From Liolophura sinensis (lineage: Eukaryota; Mollusca; Polyplacophora; Chitonida; Chitonidae), in NCBI RefSeq assembly GCF_032854445.1, contig NC_088298.1, forward strand, positions 20,049,295 through 20,113,294: DNA of 64,000 nucleotides, read 5' to 3'. The notes under the pieces were generated by a model. It made no database searches. It had not been told where the DNA came from and was given only the letters and a program-made list of their open reading frames with translations. Numbering within the stretch: the first letter of the stretch is position 1; each line of letters begins with the position of its first letter. Shown piece by piece: positions 22,801 through 36,600 of this stretch. Made by a program: the position numbers and the translations under genes.

Positions 22801-25800
22801 ACCTCACAGCGACCGCATTGGTGAGAGGCTCCTGGGCCATTACGCTGCGCTAGTGCGCTAATCAACTGATCCACACTGCACAAGGTACACGTGTGTTATG
22901 TTGCACGGCGTAATCATGATTTTATGAAAACAGGAATCTTACATGTTCACGTCATACTATTTATTTGATTGGTGTTTTATGCCGTACTCAAGTCGACATA
23001 CCATATAACCATACTGTTGTGTTTTACATGTATGCACATCACATATTTATACACAAACCACTTCATTTTATTTAAAGTTTGGTATGTAAAAATGCACTTT
23101 CGGAAGGACATAAAGGCATCAACATAACACAAAACGTATAAGTTTTTCTGATAAAAATTTAATCAAACTTCAAGAGAGACTCTTCTGAGGCCTTATGTTT
23201 GGTGGATGAATCAATCTAATTCAAGCAAACTGAATGTCACTTGGAAAATGCTAAACTGTAGGTGAAGTATGGTACATGCATGTGCTGAGCTCAGATCAGC
23301 CGGTTAAGCTACTCCAGCCTGCGTGTCAGTGTTAGAACATGTGTGATCCCTCAGCACATGTGGTTAGCACTTTTCCCTGTCAGCATCTCTCTCTTTGTTA
23401 CGCTCAATTACACAAAATGCCTGCCGGCGCTTCCCTGTTTTTCATCATGACAAGCTTGTAACTGTCTTCACAGAAATTAATCTGTTAAACTCCAACATCA
23501 CCTGTCAATCAAAACCAGGTCACCCTTACAAAAAACACAGTCTAATTTGTTTTGATATATCTTATTGTGATGGAAATCCCATGAGTTCCTGCACAGAAGG
23601 GTCTCTTTTTTTTCTTTTTTTTTTTGTCGCCCTGTTTAATGGCTGTAGTTGGACTGCGCAATAAAACATAGAGAATAGAAAACAAGTGTAGATGATTTTT
23701 CAGCCGTGCTGACAATTATGCTCTTACAGAGTAAGTAGTATATTATTTCTAACTTTAGGTTATAAAGGTTAATAAAATAATATGCGAGTATGTTGTTTTG
23801 CTAGGATTTTGTTCATATTGTAGCTTGCACAGGTTAAACAGGAATGTAATACATAGTGTGTGATTAAGGCAAAGTACACAATGTATACAGGGCATCCCAG
23901 AAGTCGTGCACCATCCTGATTTTCATTTTTTTTTTCTGTGTTTCAGATTTAATACTGATTTTAAATTTTTTTTCTCTCTTTCAGAGTTAATTATGCCCAA
24001 TAAACTAACAGCACAAGAAAGAGTTGAATTGGTTTTTATGTTTGGAAGAGATGGGGCAAAACACTGCTCTGTAGCTCAAGAATTCAACATCAACCTAGAT
24101 GGTGCATGACTTCTGGGACACCCTGTACAATGTATTAAATGTATAATGTTTACAGTGTATAATTTTTACAATGATGTAATATGATATATCTACATATGTA
24201 TATATCCTGCAATTATTATAAATCTCTCATCGATCATTTCAATGTTTATGCCTCTTGAAGTCTCCTCACAATAGGATTTGTTTGGCCTACTCGACATTTC
24301 AACATTTCGTGTCCCACGTTGACATGTACAGCCTGTCACACCATGAACGTCCTGAAGCTTACATGTCATGCTATCCATAGTGTCCCGCAGAGCTTCACTG
24401 AGCGCACACACTGTGGCACGACTGCCTGCTATCCAGTAAATAAGATGACACACAATGTGTAGTTAAGAGCCATACTGTTGATATTTTTAAACCCAATGTT
24501 TTCAGGCGCTCATACCGGATTAACATAATTTGGTAAAGGTATCTGTAGTTGAACACCTCACACTTCAAAGTAAAATATTTGTTTCTTCCTTTAGAGGTAG
24601 GGGTAAACAGCAATCAAACATATCCTCCTTTTGGGGAAAATTTGTGAAAAAGTAAAGTATACATGTATGTACAGGTTTATGTTTGATATCAAACAGCCCC
24701 AGAGTGTTTATTTACAAAAAGAAAAAAGCATAGGGACTGGGGCTAAAAATACATGTACCAATAACCGAACTATTGATTTGGAAAGCAAATGGCAGAACAT
24801 GTATGTACATGTGTGTCTGGAGAAATGTGTAAGAATATGTAAAAATATGACGTTTACTCCATTCAATTCCATTTGTGTAAACATAATTTGTGGGACAATC
24901 TGGGAAGTAAGGTTTGTTTGATTTATAAGACACATGTAGATAAATGAATGTTTATGATAATATAATGTTTTTAGTGTTAATCACATTGGAACAGGAAGTA
25001 TCCATATGAACTGGTTAAAACCTTGGTTTGAGAAATATTTTTCTGTAGGAATGCCCGGCCATTGTTGGTCGTGGCTGGAACCCACCGCGGACTCTGCCTA
25101 TTAATTAAATTCCCAATCACACACTGTAGTTTGTTGTATCAACTGTACCAGCTGTAATGTTCACGTCCTGTTCATTATTTTGGGAACGTTTTTTTTTTTT
25201 TTCATTATATACACCTACTAGGATTTTATCAACTCAGCTGAACTTCTCCGGCCATACGTGAGAAGGTCTGTCAGAGATCAGTCAGTGTTTGTGGGTTTCC
25301 CCTGAGCTGGGCCCTGTTTCCTCCCACCATAATGCTGGCTACCAACGCATAAGTAAAATATTCTGGAGTAAAGCGTAAAACACCAATCAGATACACAAAT
25401 AAATTCTGTTGGAATGGTGCAAGATTAAGTCTAACACTGTATGTACTGATTTTGCTTCTGTTAGGCCACACCAGTTTAAATTGTTGTTTTAAAGGTAGAA
25501 TAAATCTTTTTCCAATGTTGGAGGAGAGTTAGAAAAAAATAAAAATAAGACTGAAAAAAATCATCTGATTAGTGAGAATTATGGACTGTCACAGTATTTT
25601 TTTTTCATGTTGAAGGCATATTTACATGATCGGTGGATTTTCAGTTTTACTCCATTTTTGTAGTTTTTGATGTTGACTTGCGTGTAAAACACAGTAAAAT
25701 TGAAGTCGCCTTAGGTGACAGGAATTACTTGTTTATGCTACAACTGTTATTGAATATCATGTGTGACAGATAATGTAAAATTGAAGTCAGTCTGGTTTGA

Positions 25801-27582
25801 ACACCCAGTGCATAGGCTGAGTTGTAACTATATGCTGAAGATTTCTGTACACATTATGCGTTCTGCTGGTCTCTAATTCCCTGCTATGAATATGTCAGTG
25901 TACATGCAAAGTTTCTAACAAACCCAAGTATTCATGTATCATTCATTTGCACTTCTTTAATAATTACTTTCACAGGTTTTTTTACACCGGTATAATGAAC
26001 TCTTTTCTCTCTCACTGAAACATGTTCTTTCTCTTGAATGCCTCTTTTGCCATCTAAATGCCTCATTTGCCATCTAAATGCAATTATTTTCACATTCCCC
26101 TCAAATCGTGGGGTAGGTTTGTGCCAGCCTAAAGGGTTTTCTTGTTGAGGCTGGTATCAATGTATATCTATGTCAAGATGTAACTTACGCATGCTTTTTT
26201 TTGCTTTCGTGTATGTTCTGGTTTTTTTTCTTTAGCTTTTTTTTTCTCATTTAAAAATGCTCGCGTGCTTGCTATACGAAAGGTAAATGGCATGTTTACC
26301 AGTGAAATGCAAATTTAAGCAGGTAGAAGGGATGGTGGACACAGTTGAGTACCTTTACCAGTTTAGATACAGTACACTTACTTATCTAGGTATACATACA
26401 TACATACATACATACATACATACATAAGAACTCCATTAGCCTGAATACAACTCTTTATTCTCTATGACTATATATCAAATAGATGTAGATTTCAGAGCAA
26501 CACATGTGCTGTATACACCTGTATTGTAGGACAACTAGGCTACGATGTAAAAGATTTATCAGCTAATTGGAAAGGTGTGATAGCCGACTTGTGGCAGGCC
26601 CTTCTGGAAATTCGTCTACTGCAGCACATGTAACATAGAAGCGCTTTTAATTTATTTATTTATTCGGTTGTTGTTTTACGCTGTACTCAAAGAATATTTC
26701 ACTTATACGACAGCAGCCAGCATTATGGTGAGAGGAAACTGGGTGAAATGAAAGGGTTTAATATTGACGGACGGTACATGTAGACATGTGTGATGAGTGA
26801 TTACTTGTAAGTGTAAATGTAATTTAGTCGGCCTAACTAAATAAAGAAATAGATAAATGAGTACATGTGTGTTTAATGTATCAACTTGTGTAATGTTCAC
26901 ATCTTGTTCATTATTTTGGGAATGTTTTTTTTTTTTTTTTTCATAAATATCAAGTATTAGGATTTCATCAACCCAGCTGAACCAACCCGGCTGTGTGTGG
27001 TCTGTTGCCAACCTGCGGATGGTCGTGGGTTTCCCCGCAGGCTCTGCCTGGTTTCCTCCCACCATTATTCTGGCTGCCGTCGTATAAGTGAAATATTCTT
27101 GAGTACAGCGTAAAGTACCAAGGAAATAAATAAATAAATCAACTCAGCTGAAAGCTGGACATTTGTTCTAGGTCATTTAGTTTGGCCTCCATTTTGGATT
27201 TCAAACAAAACCTGTAAACATCTGGACTTCAACCAATGGACGGATCTTCAGGAAATTGAATAGTCATGTTAACCAATACTATATGTAGTTGCATAAAATT
27301 TGAAAAAGACACACAAATCCGTTAAAAACTTTAGAGACTCATCATGGTCAAATACATACCATACCTTATTCCTCAACCATTTCACACATGAAAGAGCAAC
27401 TTCAAGTGCAATTTATGCACATTTTTAATTTGATTTGAGAGACAAAACTACATTAGTTGGAGAGGCCATTTTAGAGCTTCACAAAAAGTATCATTTTATT
27501 AGTCAACAAAGAGTAATGTTGTCAGAATATACATGTACTTAAATAAACACCCTTCAAACATGCGAAAAGGTTGAAGAATTAC

Positions 27583-27634
<52 letters not shown>

Positions 27635-30600
27635 TGCCAACAATGTTGTGTTTCTGAGCAACTGTTACAAACATCATGTTGCAAACTGTTCGGTACTGAG
27701 GTAGAAGCAGAAAAAAAAAACATGTGTGAAGACTGTTTTGAAGCTTTGAAGCTGCAAGCGGTTCTTAGATTAGTTCATTTATAACAGTCTCATTTGTTCA
27801 ACCCAATGCTTGTGACTTAAACGTCTTAAAAACAATTTAATGTCTGTAGTAAAGCTATTAATGATGACCATTTAAATAATAGGCACACAATGCTGATTTC
27901 AACTCAGGAGTATCTTTTTAGTTTTATCTTTTGTCAACATGCAATCTTAATGGAAATAAAATTGTTTTTTTTGCGCAGTCAAATTAAAAGTGACTTTTGA
28001 GAATAAAAAAATCTTCAGAACCCTTTATACAAACTGCTTTTCACCTGGAAACTTCAATTTTTATCAGCCTGAAGGGAAAGAGGTTATGGCTTTGGAAGAG
28101 AGTTCAAATCCATGTCTGTCTAACTTTTCAGGAAGGGAGTGGGCTGGGGTAGTGGGGGTGGTTAAATTTTGTTACCTTATCTGGGGCATGTGTTATATAA
28201 ATTAAGAGACTTAAGAAAATTATTTATTTATTTATTTGATTGCTTTTTAATGCCATTTTTCAATCTGACCAATTTGGTCATTTGTATGGGCAGAGGAAAC
28301 CAGATTGGATGTGGTAAACCACCAACCTTTACCTGGCAAAATACTGACCAACTTGCCCATGTGTGACATTCAGAAATGGCAATCACATATGGCCTGCAGA
28401 GTGTACATCACAAGGGAAAACGATAGCCAGTAGCTTGCCAAGGTCCATGGCTTATCGAACACTAGACTCCATAAAGTGCCATGTGAGCATCATTACTCCA
28501 TGAGGAGTGAGTGCGGGAAATGCACAAATTCCCTGTCCATGACTGAGATTGCTCTTGAAAATTACAATTTGAAGTTTAATTTGAATTGGGCTAAGTTCTG
28601 TAATTGTTTTTTTTCAGCACAAAGTGAAATCTGTGGGAGATGCGTTCGTTCAGCTGGACAAAGACCAGGCCATCCTCACGGACGCTGACCAGAACCGTCG
28701 GCGGAGGACCCTGGAGCTGTCCAAGAAGAATAACTCTTGGGGATTCACGCTGCAGGTATATTGGACCAAGATTCTCCATGGCCTGCTAGTATTGAGACTA
28801 CAGCAGAACAAAAGTTATAATCTTGATAACACTCATTGAAATGAAAGATCAAATGTCTGAACACAAATGGAGCACAATATCCTGTTGGTATACCTTTATA
28901 TCTTCAAGAACGGAGAAATTCTTGTTTGAATTATCCATTTAAAAATATTTCCACCCCAAAAAGTCATGCATTACAAAAGATGCAGGGATGTGGGTAAAGG
29001 ATATTGAAACAGAAGCTCTGTTCAGAGTTATACATGTACTTTAACACGGGGAAATGTCTACTTGTATAACATTGGCCATTAGTAGGATTATCTGAATTTT
29101 GAAGTGTAAGAACAACAACTACACAAAGAAATTGTGAAATTGTAATTCCCAGGGCAGAATTTTCAGAGTGTAAAAATTTGTGATGTATTATTATAAACAT
29201 TTGTTTCATCATGCGTGAAAATCAATCATGAGTTATATATTTCTCCTTTTTTCTTCTTTTTTAATTATTCCTTTCTTTGGATGTGACAGACTTTGGTAAG
29301 CTTTTCATTTGAAAGTGTGAAAACCTTTTAAATATGAGTCTTGTAAATGTACATGTATGAATATGTAGATGAGATGTTATCTGTGTTTGTGGTGTGAAAA
29401 TGTTGTGTATACTGTACAGTGTCAGTGTATACAACATGTATGTGTATGTATGTGTATATGAGTATGTAGAACACAGGCACTCCTTATAGACCCAAGAATA
29501 TTCCATTGTCTGCATGGTTTGTGGACACAAAATGCTAAGTGAATATGGTAGTGAAATGCTAGTAGCCTGCTAAGAATGGGCTAGTCGCCATACATGGCAA
29601 ATGCTAAGTGAATACGGTAGTGGAATGCTAGTATCCTGCTAAGGATGGGCTTGTCACCATACATGCCAAATGTTAAGTGAATATAGTAGTGGAATGCTAG
29701 TAGCCTGCTAAGGATGGGCTAGTCACCATACATGGCAAATGCTAAGTGAATTTGGTAGTAGCCTGCTAAGGATGGGCTAGTCACCATACATGCCAAATGT
29801 TAAGTGAATATAGTAGTGGAATGCTAGTAGCCTGCTAAGGATGGGCTAGTCACCATACATGCCAAATGCTAAGTGAATATGGTAGTGGAATGCTAGTAGC
29901 CTGCTAAGGATGGGCTAGTCACCATACATGCCAAATGCTAAATGAATGTGGTAGTGGAATGGTAGTAGCCTGCTAAGGATGGGCCAGTCACCATACATGT
30001 CAAATGCTAAGTGAATATGGTAGTGGAATGGTAGTAGCCAGCTAAGGGTGGGCTAGTCACCATACATGTCAAATTTTAAGTGAATATGGTAGTGGAATGG
30101 TAGTAGACTGCTGTGGATGGGCTAGTCACCATACATGTCAAATGCTAAGTGAATTTGGTAATGGAATGGTAGTAGCCTGCTAAGGGTGGGCTAGTAACAA
30201 AATGCTGGTGTACCATTAAGCACTGATAAATGATCAGTACGTACTGTAATGTAATGAAAAACATAGGTGAACCAAAGCTGTTCAGGGACATCAACATATA
30301 AAGTGAATAGTGCATGCATTTCACTAAATTTAAGTTAGTTGGCTTGTTTGTGTAGAGTACATGTATGCATCTTGGACTGGAGAAGCAAGACTTGTACCTT
30401 TTGGAGAAATCAGCTACTGTTATATGTCCATTATTTAATGAGTGTTATGCATGTGTGTAAACCTACACAGAGTTAGTTTCTTCTGCATTGTGTACTAAAA
30501 ATTGTCTAACTGGTAATGCTGGATTCATTACATATTGTTTAGTTGTTATTTTTGTTTACAAATTCTTTTTCAAACAGGGAATATAGTAGATGTTGTTGTT

Positions 30601-33600
30601 GCTGTGGAGTGTTATTGATGTGTAGGCCCACTTGTGTTTCATGTTTTTCAGATGACTGTACATGTAGTATTGGAAATGTAATGTTGTTGTTGTTGTTGTC
30701 AGCATGCATTGTCTGCATTTATATGTTTAACTTGCTCTCTGTATTGAAGTAGCTCTTGATAATCTACCTCTAGTGGAGTTTCCAGTTGGAACTCTTCTCT
30801 TGTCAGAGATAGAAACAGTCCTACTGTGTCATGTGACTTGTGAAAAATGTGAGGTGTTGACATCAATTTACTGATCACCTTTCTCACCCTTTTCCAGAGG
30901 CACAATGATATTTCATTCCTTTATGAACTTCTCAAGTTCACAAACTTTTAAATTCTCAGTTTTCCCCAATATTCGCATTCTCTAAATATTTATGAAACTT
31001 TTTTTCAGATGTTGTATTGAATGTGACCAAAAATAGTCGCCACACATTTTTGACAGGTCACATGACGCATTTGGACTTTTTATGCCTTCATCAATAATTT
31101 TGAGCTTGAAAAACTCCCATATTGTTAGGACATGGTGACAGTACATTAAAGATGCTCACTGAAATGTTTGCACAGTCCAACATTTGTTAAAGATACAAAT
31201 TTGACTTCCAGCAATATTGTGTGCATCAGACCTGGGAAAGGTTTGTCAGTAACTTGCCAGTGGTTTACTCCAGGCTCTCAGGTTTCCTCCAGTGATGAAA
31301 TTTACAGCCACTGTATATGTGAAAACTTCTTGAATGGCAATAAACAACAATATCAAATAAATAAAGAAACAGATGTACATGTAATGTATGTGGGTTAATT
31401 GTTTGGGCATATGGCGGGGGTTGGGTGAGGTGGGTGGGGGGTGGATCAAGCTCTGTCCCCTGGGCAACCCACCCTTCAACCAACACACAAATGCCCTCAC
31501 CTACCGTAAAATTGCCCTAAATTTTTGTCCACAAAGGCGCGTTTTTAGAGACAAATGAATGTCACAAAATATTATTTTGGTGGTGAAACCTACAATTTTT
31601 CAGTAGAATATCATCCCATTCTCCAAGCCAACCTCAAAGCACCTTTCTAAAATCAATATAACATTTAGAATCAGAAAATGTGTGCAAGTTTAACATGGAT
31701 GGAATTTATGATCATTTAGGGTAAATGCCCTAATTTTAATAAGTTGAAATGATGTTAGGTATGGTGTTAAGTAAATTAATTAATTATTTATATAATTGCG
31801 TATGACAATACATATATATTACAATATATTACTGTTATGGACCTTTTCGTGTGTCTAGGTGGTAATTCAAGCTTATTCTAAAGGCATTGTTCTGTGTAGG
31901 CTGATAAAATAATACTTTCTATGAAAAACTGACCAACCCAACCAGTTTAATTTTGTCTCCAATATCAGATTAATCATGTCCAAAAATTGTAATGAAAGTT
32001 GCTCTTTAATGTGAAAAGGTTGAGGAATTAGCAGAGTAGGGTACCCTATTTCTTCTAAACTTTGGGACACTTGGACTGCTCATTTTCGCCAGTATATATG
32101 TAATTCTAGCAGGACTATTTTTTTTCTCACATGTTTAGACCATTCAACGAACAACATACTCATATCTTTACTTTTCCAAAAGACTGGTAAAGAAAGGTAA
32201 TACTAGTATTCTGCTTTCAACACTACTGATATCTGTCCCAAATTTTAGAAGAATTAGGGTAAGTCAGATTCCCATTGATCACATTTCCTTGCAATCTCTG
32301 TGTAAATTGTAACATACTTATAGTCTTTGTACTACACATAACTTATAGGTGGTATTTTTTAATTGACAAGGCAGACAAATTGACTGCATATGATTATTGT
32401 AAAATTTATTGTAGATATCATTCTTAGATAATTTGTATAATTTTTTCAGGAAATAATCATTTTCTTTAACATTTCTTAAACAGCTACATTCAAGTGTATA
32501 TAGAGGATTACATGAACATTCAAATTGATTTAAATATATATGTAATACATATTGTGGGTTCTGTTCGGTTTGCTCCCACCATAATGCTGGCCGCCGCCGT
32601 TTAAGTGAAATATTTCTTGAGTACCGCGTAAAACACCAATCAAATAAATATATCAAATAGATATTATGTAGACTCACTCACAAATTTGAAAGGGGGAGGC
32701 TATAGCTCAGCAACTATGTAATGCTAGCATGGAGTGGCAGTGTTAGCATCTGCATTCTGGTGCAGAGTGCAGATTCCATGATGAGGCAGCAGATGTTGTT
32801 ATGCAACTACATGTAGGTGTGGACAGATTTTTGTTGATGGTTGAGCTATGTAAATGTATACATCCTGTTGTGAACATAACAGAGCGGTGTTGAAAATGCA
32901 AAGGATCTTGTTAGTGTAAGATTCCAGTATAAATAGATGTAGTTCCCAGATGTACACATGAGAAATTTTTCTGTCATTTCTGTGGAATTTGGGGCCTCTG
33001 TGGCTCAGTCGGTTAGCGCGCTAGCACAGTGTAATGACCCAGGAGTCTCTCACCAATGCGGTCGCTGTGAGCTCAAGTCCAACTCATGCTGGCTTCCTCT
33101 CCGGCCGTACGTGGGAAGGTCTGGCAGCAACCTGCGAATGGTCGTGGGTTTCCCCCAGGCTATGCCCGGTTTCCTCCCGCCATAATGCTGGCCGCCGTCA
33201 TATAAGTGAAATATTCTTGAGTACGGCATAAAACACCAATCAAATAAATCAAAAATTCTGTGGAATTTGAAGCTGTGGTGTTGATGTCAATGGAAAGCAT
33301 TGTATTCTTTCATGCCCAGTGCAGTATAACCATATATGAAGAAAAACTAGAAAAAAAATGGAAGGTACACACACATAGACTCAAGATGAAAACTCCCTGC
33401 TCAAGGCTGAGTTTGAATCCTCATCTCTTTTGCTTCATGACTGGGAGTAGCACTAAATCACAGTGCCCATCTCGCGGGTTGTATGTGGGAAGGCCTGCCA
33501 GCAACCTGTGGATGGTCATGGGTTTACGCCGGGCTCTGGCAGGTTTCCTCCCATCATAATGCTGGCCCCTGTCATATAAGTAAAATATTCTTGAGCACGG

Positions 33601-36600
33601 TGTAAAACACCGATCAGATAAATAAATTAATCACAGTACCCATATATAAATAAACAGAGTAATGTTTCAAATACCATTGTGCTAGATAAGATCACTTGAT
33701 AATGTAAGCAAAGATAGAAAAAAAATGCACGGAGCAGTGTACCTCTGTGTAAAAAAAAAGACTGGAAAAATATTGTTTATACACACACAAATTCTCTGCC
33801 CAAGGCCGGGTTTGAACCCTCATCACCTTTTCTTTATGGTTGGGAGTGACACTGAATCACAGCACCGCTGTATGAACTAAGCTAACTGGGCATAGTTACT
33901 AATACCACTGTGCTAGATAAGATCACTTGATAATGTAAGCAAAGAGAAACGAGACACTCATCAGATTAAAAAAAAAGATTGTTTTCTTTTGTTTCTAATG
34001 TCATAAAAAATGGGACTACGATACATTTCATAATTAGACATTAACAAATGAATGTAGTCATTGTATGATAATCTTTCCCTATCATTATATATAATCAAGG
34101 TTTCCGGAACTTCAAGCATCTGATTCACAAATTCTCTTAATACCTGTGGGAAATGAATATCAGCTACATGTACATGTACCTTATAGGTGTCATGCAGGTG
34201 GCACAGGTGGGGTTACAGCTGATGGATTAAAAAACTTGTTAAGTCAACCCTGTAATGTTGTATCTTCTGTTTACCTGAGAGAAAGAGACAGTGACATTAT
34301 GGAGTTTACCGTGTCATGGAAATTCTCACATCCCCTTTTGTTTTTTAGGAATGAGTGAATGATTGAATGCCTGGGGTGTAACGTCCTACTAGATAACTTT
34401 TCACTTGTATTGTATTTTATTTATTCACCATAAGTATATTTACAGTAAACATGTTTACAGAAAATAAAGCATGGCGGGAATAAAATCACAAAGGGCTTGA
34501 TCTATCCCGAGGAAGTAGAAGTATAAAAGATGGCGGTGGTTTTAGGTGAACTATAAGTAAATAATAACAGAAGATACGACGACGAAGAGTCATTAGGTGT
34601 GTGTACATATACTGTGTCTTATGGCTGGGAGAGTCCATGCCGCCGAAGTACTGCCACCACTGCCGAAGACACCAGACATGACACCCTACCCAGTCACATT
34701 ATACTGACACAGGGCCAACCAGTTCTGTTTCCTTACTCTAACCTCTCAGCACTGAGTGCCAAGCGAGGCAGCAGCAAGTACCATTTTTGAAGTCTTTGGT
34801 ATGACCGAAAGAAACATGGTATTATTAATTTAAAAGTAATATTTTAGACTCCTGGTTCAATATGGTCTTCATTTTCTGATCACAAAGAGTGAGTTTATTT
34901 TGTTTTTTTCACGATAACATACTGCTAAACAGTGACACCTAATTCTAATGGTAATTTATTGTCTTTTTGGAGGTCGTCGTCATATGACTGAAAAATTGTT
35001 GAGTACGACGTTAAACCCCAAGCACTCACTCACTCACTCTTTTTGGAGGCAATAAAAAAAATAACATTTATTATTTTATTATGTACCCAAAATGACCATA
35101 AATTTCATCCATGACTCACTTGCCCATTTTTCGAGATTCTGAGAGTTCTATTGATTTTAGAAAGATTTTTTGAGGTTTGCTTGAAACATGGGATGATATT
35201 CTGCTGGAAAATCATTAGTTTCAGCATCAGAAATAATATTTGCCTCTAAAACTTTACTTGGAAATGGACCGTTGAGGAATTGGGACACATGAATATCTTA
35301 CTTCATTAATCTTTTCGCATAAAAAAGAGCAACTTTCAGTGCAATTTATGAACATTTATAATTAGATTTTGAAAACAAAACTACATTGGCTGGATTGACC
35401 AATTTCAAGGCTTCACAAAAAGTGTAATTTTATCAGTCTGCACAGAATAATGCCTTCAGAATGAGCTTGAATAAGCACCTTGCAAACGTGCGAAAAGGTT
35501 GAAGAATTTTTTAAATTTCAGAAGGATCTGTCCATTGGTTATTGAAAAGATGTGTTTTATTGAAATCCAATATGGCCACCAAACTAAGTTGTCTATAGAA
35601 GAACTAACTTCTAAACCCTTTGAAGATAATATTCATGAAAAATTTGCTGCCATATTTCAGCCAGCTACGATTTGCAGTTTTGTAGAAAAACAATAAAAAA
35701 AGTCACTTCCCGAAAACGAACAATTTTAGTATTCTGAGAAAGAGTAGTACCTTTGTTATTTTCAGCTTTGAAACCTTATGAGTAATAATTCTGTGAGAAC
35801 TATATGGTTATGCAATGTACGACATAAATATGAACTCAGAAACATGCAGTAATATTTAATTATGTTTGAGGGGCCTCCGTGGCTCAGTCGGTTAGCACGC
35901 TAGCGCAGCGTAATGACCCAGGAGCCTGTCACCAATGCAGTCGCTGTGAGTTCAAGACCAGCTCATGCTGGCTTCCTCTCCGGCCTTACGTGGGAAGGTC
36001 TGACAACAACCTGTGGATGGTCATGGGTTTCCCCCGGGCTGTGCCCGGTTTCCACCCACCATAATGCTGGCCGCCGTCATATAAGTGAAATATTCTTGAG
36101 TACGGCGTAAAACACCAATCAAATAAATAAATAAATAATTACGTTTGAAGAAAAATTTGGTGCTTTCAAGCTTGTGTAAGTTTCTTAGTAACCCACATCC
36201 TTGGCATTTATGCAAAAAATCTTGACACAGGATATTGAGAAAGTGATAGCTGATTATGAATCTATATATAACACATTGGAGAGAGAAATTCTGACCTAAT
36301 GACTTATTATGTGCTAGGCCACTCTGGACAAAACAGGTGAAAAAAAAAATGGTTTTCTGGCTTATGACATCTATTCAAAGCTACAGTTTAGGGCCTAACA
36401 TGCCCAGCTGGCTCAGATAGTCGAAACGCTGACTTGACGCCCTTAGTACCTGGTGAAGGTTAGTCATCGTTTAATTTTGATAAAGTATAGAATTTTTGAA
36501 GTGACACATTTTGTTTGATTCTGATTGATTCATCCAGCTTGTAAGGCCACTTACGAGTTTTCTTTGTGAAGTCTGATTACTTTACTATGAGATAATTTTG

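Larger units (their letters stand above)
19895..28617 (+). other. TAMALIN-like intron 1 (8.7 kb)
   Basis: No supported exon inside. It contains seven SINE family A copies or fragments, a 238-bp Tc1/mariner-type MITE, a MITE family 1 copy and several microsatellites. Nothing recognisable is seen in about 20880-22540, 23000-23880 and 24130-25240. Confidence 0.7.

Noticed and set aside
24190-24453. Minus-strand frame of 87 codons with higher GC than its surroundings
   Set aside because: No family resemblance and no convincing splice sites on either side. It may be a remnant of something, but I cannot support a gene.
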